NCBI RefSeq assembly: GCF_001050135.1
Contig: NZ_CP012040.1
Location: 1,922,001-1,986,000 of the forward strand
DNA: 64,000 bases
DNA from: Cyclobacterium amurskyense
GTDB taxonomy: Bacteria > Bacteroidota > Bacteroidia > Cytophagales > Cyclobacteriaceae
Direction: 5' to 3'
Shown here: in pieces, positions 63,406-64,000 of the stretch
Layout: each line of letters starts with the position of its first letter
How positions within the stretch are numbered: position 1 is the stretch's first letter
Notes under the pieces: model-generated
Databases searched by the model: none
Told to the model about the DNA's origin: nothing
The model's input: only the letters and a program-made list of their open reading frames with translations
Made by a program: the position numbers and the translations under genes

Positions 63406-63948
63406 ATGACAACTACAGCAGCATTTAAAGTACCGACAAAATCTGAAGTATCTGAAAGCAACCAAGCTATTTTTGATCAGCTAGGAAAGCAAATTGGCTT
63501 TGTCCCAAATCTTTACGCTTTTTATGCCAAAAATGAAACGGCATTACCAGATTACTTGGCCCTTCAAGGCAGAAAAACAACGCTAAAAGCCAAAGAGAAA
63601 GAAGTTGTTAACCTGATTACTAGTCAAATCAATGGATGTAGATACTGCCAGTCAGCCCATACCGCTCTAGGCAAAATGAATGGATTTACCGACGAGCAAA
63701 TTATTGAAATCAGAGGTGGTTCAGCCAGTTTTGATGAAAAGCTTGATGCATTGGTAAAATTCACTGCAGCAACGGTAAGTAACCATGGTAAAGTAGAAGA
63801 AAGTGTCAAAGAAGCCTTTTTTGCCGCAGGATACAATGTAGCAAACTTGATAGATGTGGTCATACTTATCGGTGACAAAATCATGAGCAACTACCTTCAT
63901 AACCTTACAGGTTTTGAAATTGATTTCCCAAAAGCTCAAGAACTATAA
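63406..63948 (+). CDS. AhpD-like carboxymuconolactone decarboxylase-family protein
   Basis: 180 residues, no signal peptide. C-R-Y-C-Q-S-A-H near residue 78 is the AhpD-type CxxC-x-x-x-H redox motif. This family includes peroxide-reducing AhpD and proteins of unknown role; here an antioxidant function is likely. The gene ends with a hairpin at the window edge. Confidence 0.85.
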   Translation: MTTTAAFKVPTKSEVSESNQAIFDQLGKQIGFVPNLYAFYAKNETALPDYLALQGRKTTLKAKEKEVVNLITSQINGCRYCQSAHTALGKMNGFTDEQIIEIRGGSASFDEKLDALVKFTAATVSNHGKVEESVKEAFFAAGYNVANLIDVVILIGDKIMSNYLHNLTGFEIDFPKAQEL

Positions 63949-63960
63949 ATTTCAACAAGG

Positions 63961-64000
63961 GTTTTGCAATAGGTATTCCTTTCGAATATTGTTGCAAAAC
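63961..64000 (+). terminator. Hairpin after AhpD-like gene, cut by window end
   Basis: GTTTTGCAA (63961-63969) pairs perfectly with TTGCAAAAC (63992-64000). The following bases are not visible, so a T-run cannot be judged. Confidence 0.5.

Noticed and set aside
1..64000. CRISPR array or defence system
   Set aside because: No regularly spaced direct repeats and no Cas, restriction or toxin-antitoxin signature were found on reading the window.

Overview
The window looks like a chromosomal stretch of a Bacteroidota bacterium, most probably a marine Cytophagales of the Cyclobacteriaceae type (inference). The grounds are a fused murF-alr gene, a bacterial kynurenine pathway, Wzi-type and TonB-dependent outer-membrane proteins, DUF-type Bacteroidota families, several -7 promoter boxes of the TAnnTTTG type, few Shine-Dalgarno sites and an AT-rich base composition. 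Most of it is housekeeping sequence. I see no CRISPR array, prophage or recognisable defence island.

Layout. 0-7 kb: end of prmC, a degenerate thiamine-pyrophosphokinase-like gene, the operon haaO-kynU-kmo (kynurenine to quinolinate), a PLP-dependent desulfhydrase/ACC-deaminase family gene and a RluD-type pseudouridine synthase. 7.2-7.45 kb: an independently terminated tRNA-like gene with a type-II (Leu-like) D-arm, a GTC anticodon and a folded insert of about 70 nt where the variable arm belongs. This is the oddest object in the window. 7.5-19.5 kb: a 1441-residue AsmA-like protein built of about seven 175-residue repeats, pheS, an FkbM methyltransferase/glycosyltransferase pair and small envelope proteins. 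19.5-33 kb: murF-alr, a Wzi protein, an M28 peptidase, thioredoxin, YjjX, YebC, type-II NADH dehydrogenase and small genes. 33-42 kb: a PepSY membrane protein with an upstream palindrome, a TonB-C protein, an ABC ATPase homologue that has lost nearly all catalytic residues, oxyR, an M20 dipeptidase and dsbD. 42-51 kb: hemH, then phosphorus-related genes (PhnZ-type oxygenase, phosphonatase-like HAD protein, MFS/DUF5690 protein, a Na/Pi cotransporter and a PiT-like permease) with deoC among them. 51-59 kb: tadA, superoxide dismutase, a large TonB-dependent-receptor-like barrel, MaoC, xerD, aroQ, a class V aminotransferase and marC. 59-64 kb: tRNA-Pro, a broken mscL, a PRC-barrel protein, an IS3-family element and an AhpD-like protein.

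A dispersed intergenic repeat runs through the window. It is about 212 nt long with imperfect terminal inverted repeats beginning AACCCG. Related copies lie near 1.26, 4.96, 24.5, 34.98, 59.44, 59.94 and 61.59-63.27 kb. They range from near full length to a 43-nt copy that is little more than the two ends. One copy splits mscL, and removing 214 nt restores that reading frame at the junction. Another has itself been split by an IS3 element flanked by GATT. The repeat therefore behaves like a small non-autonomous mobile element (MITE-like).
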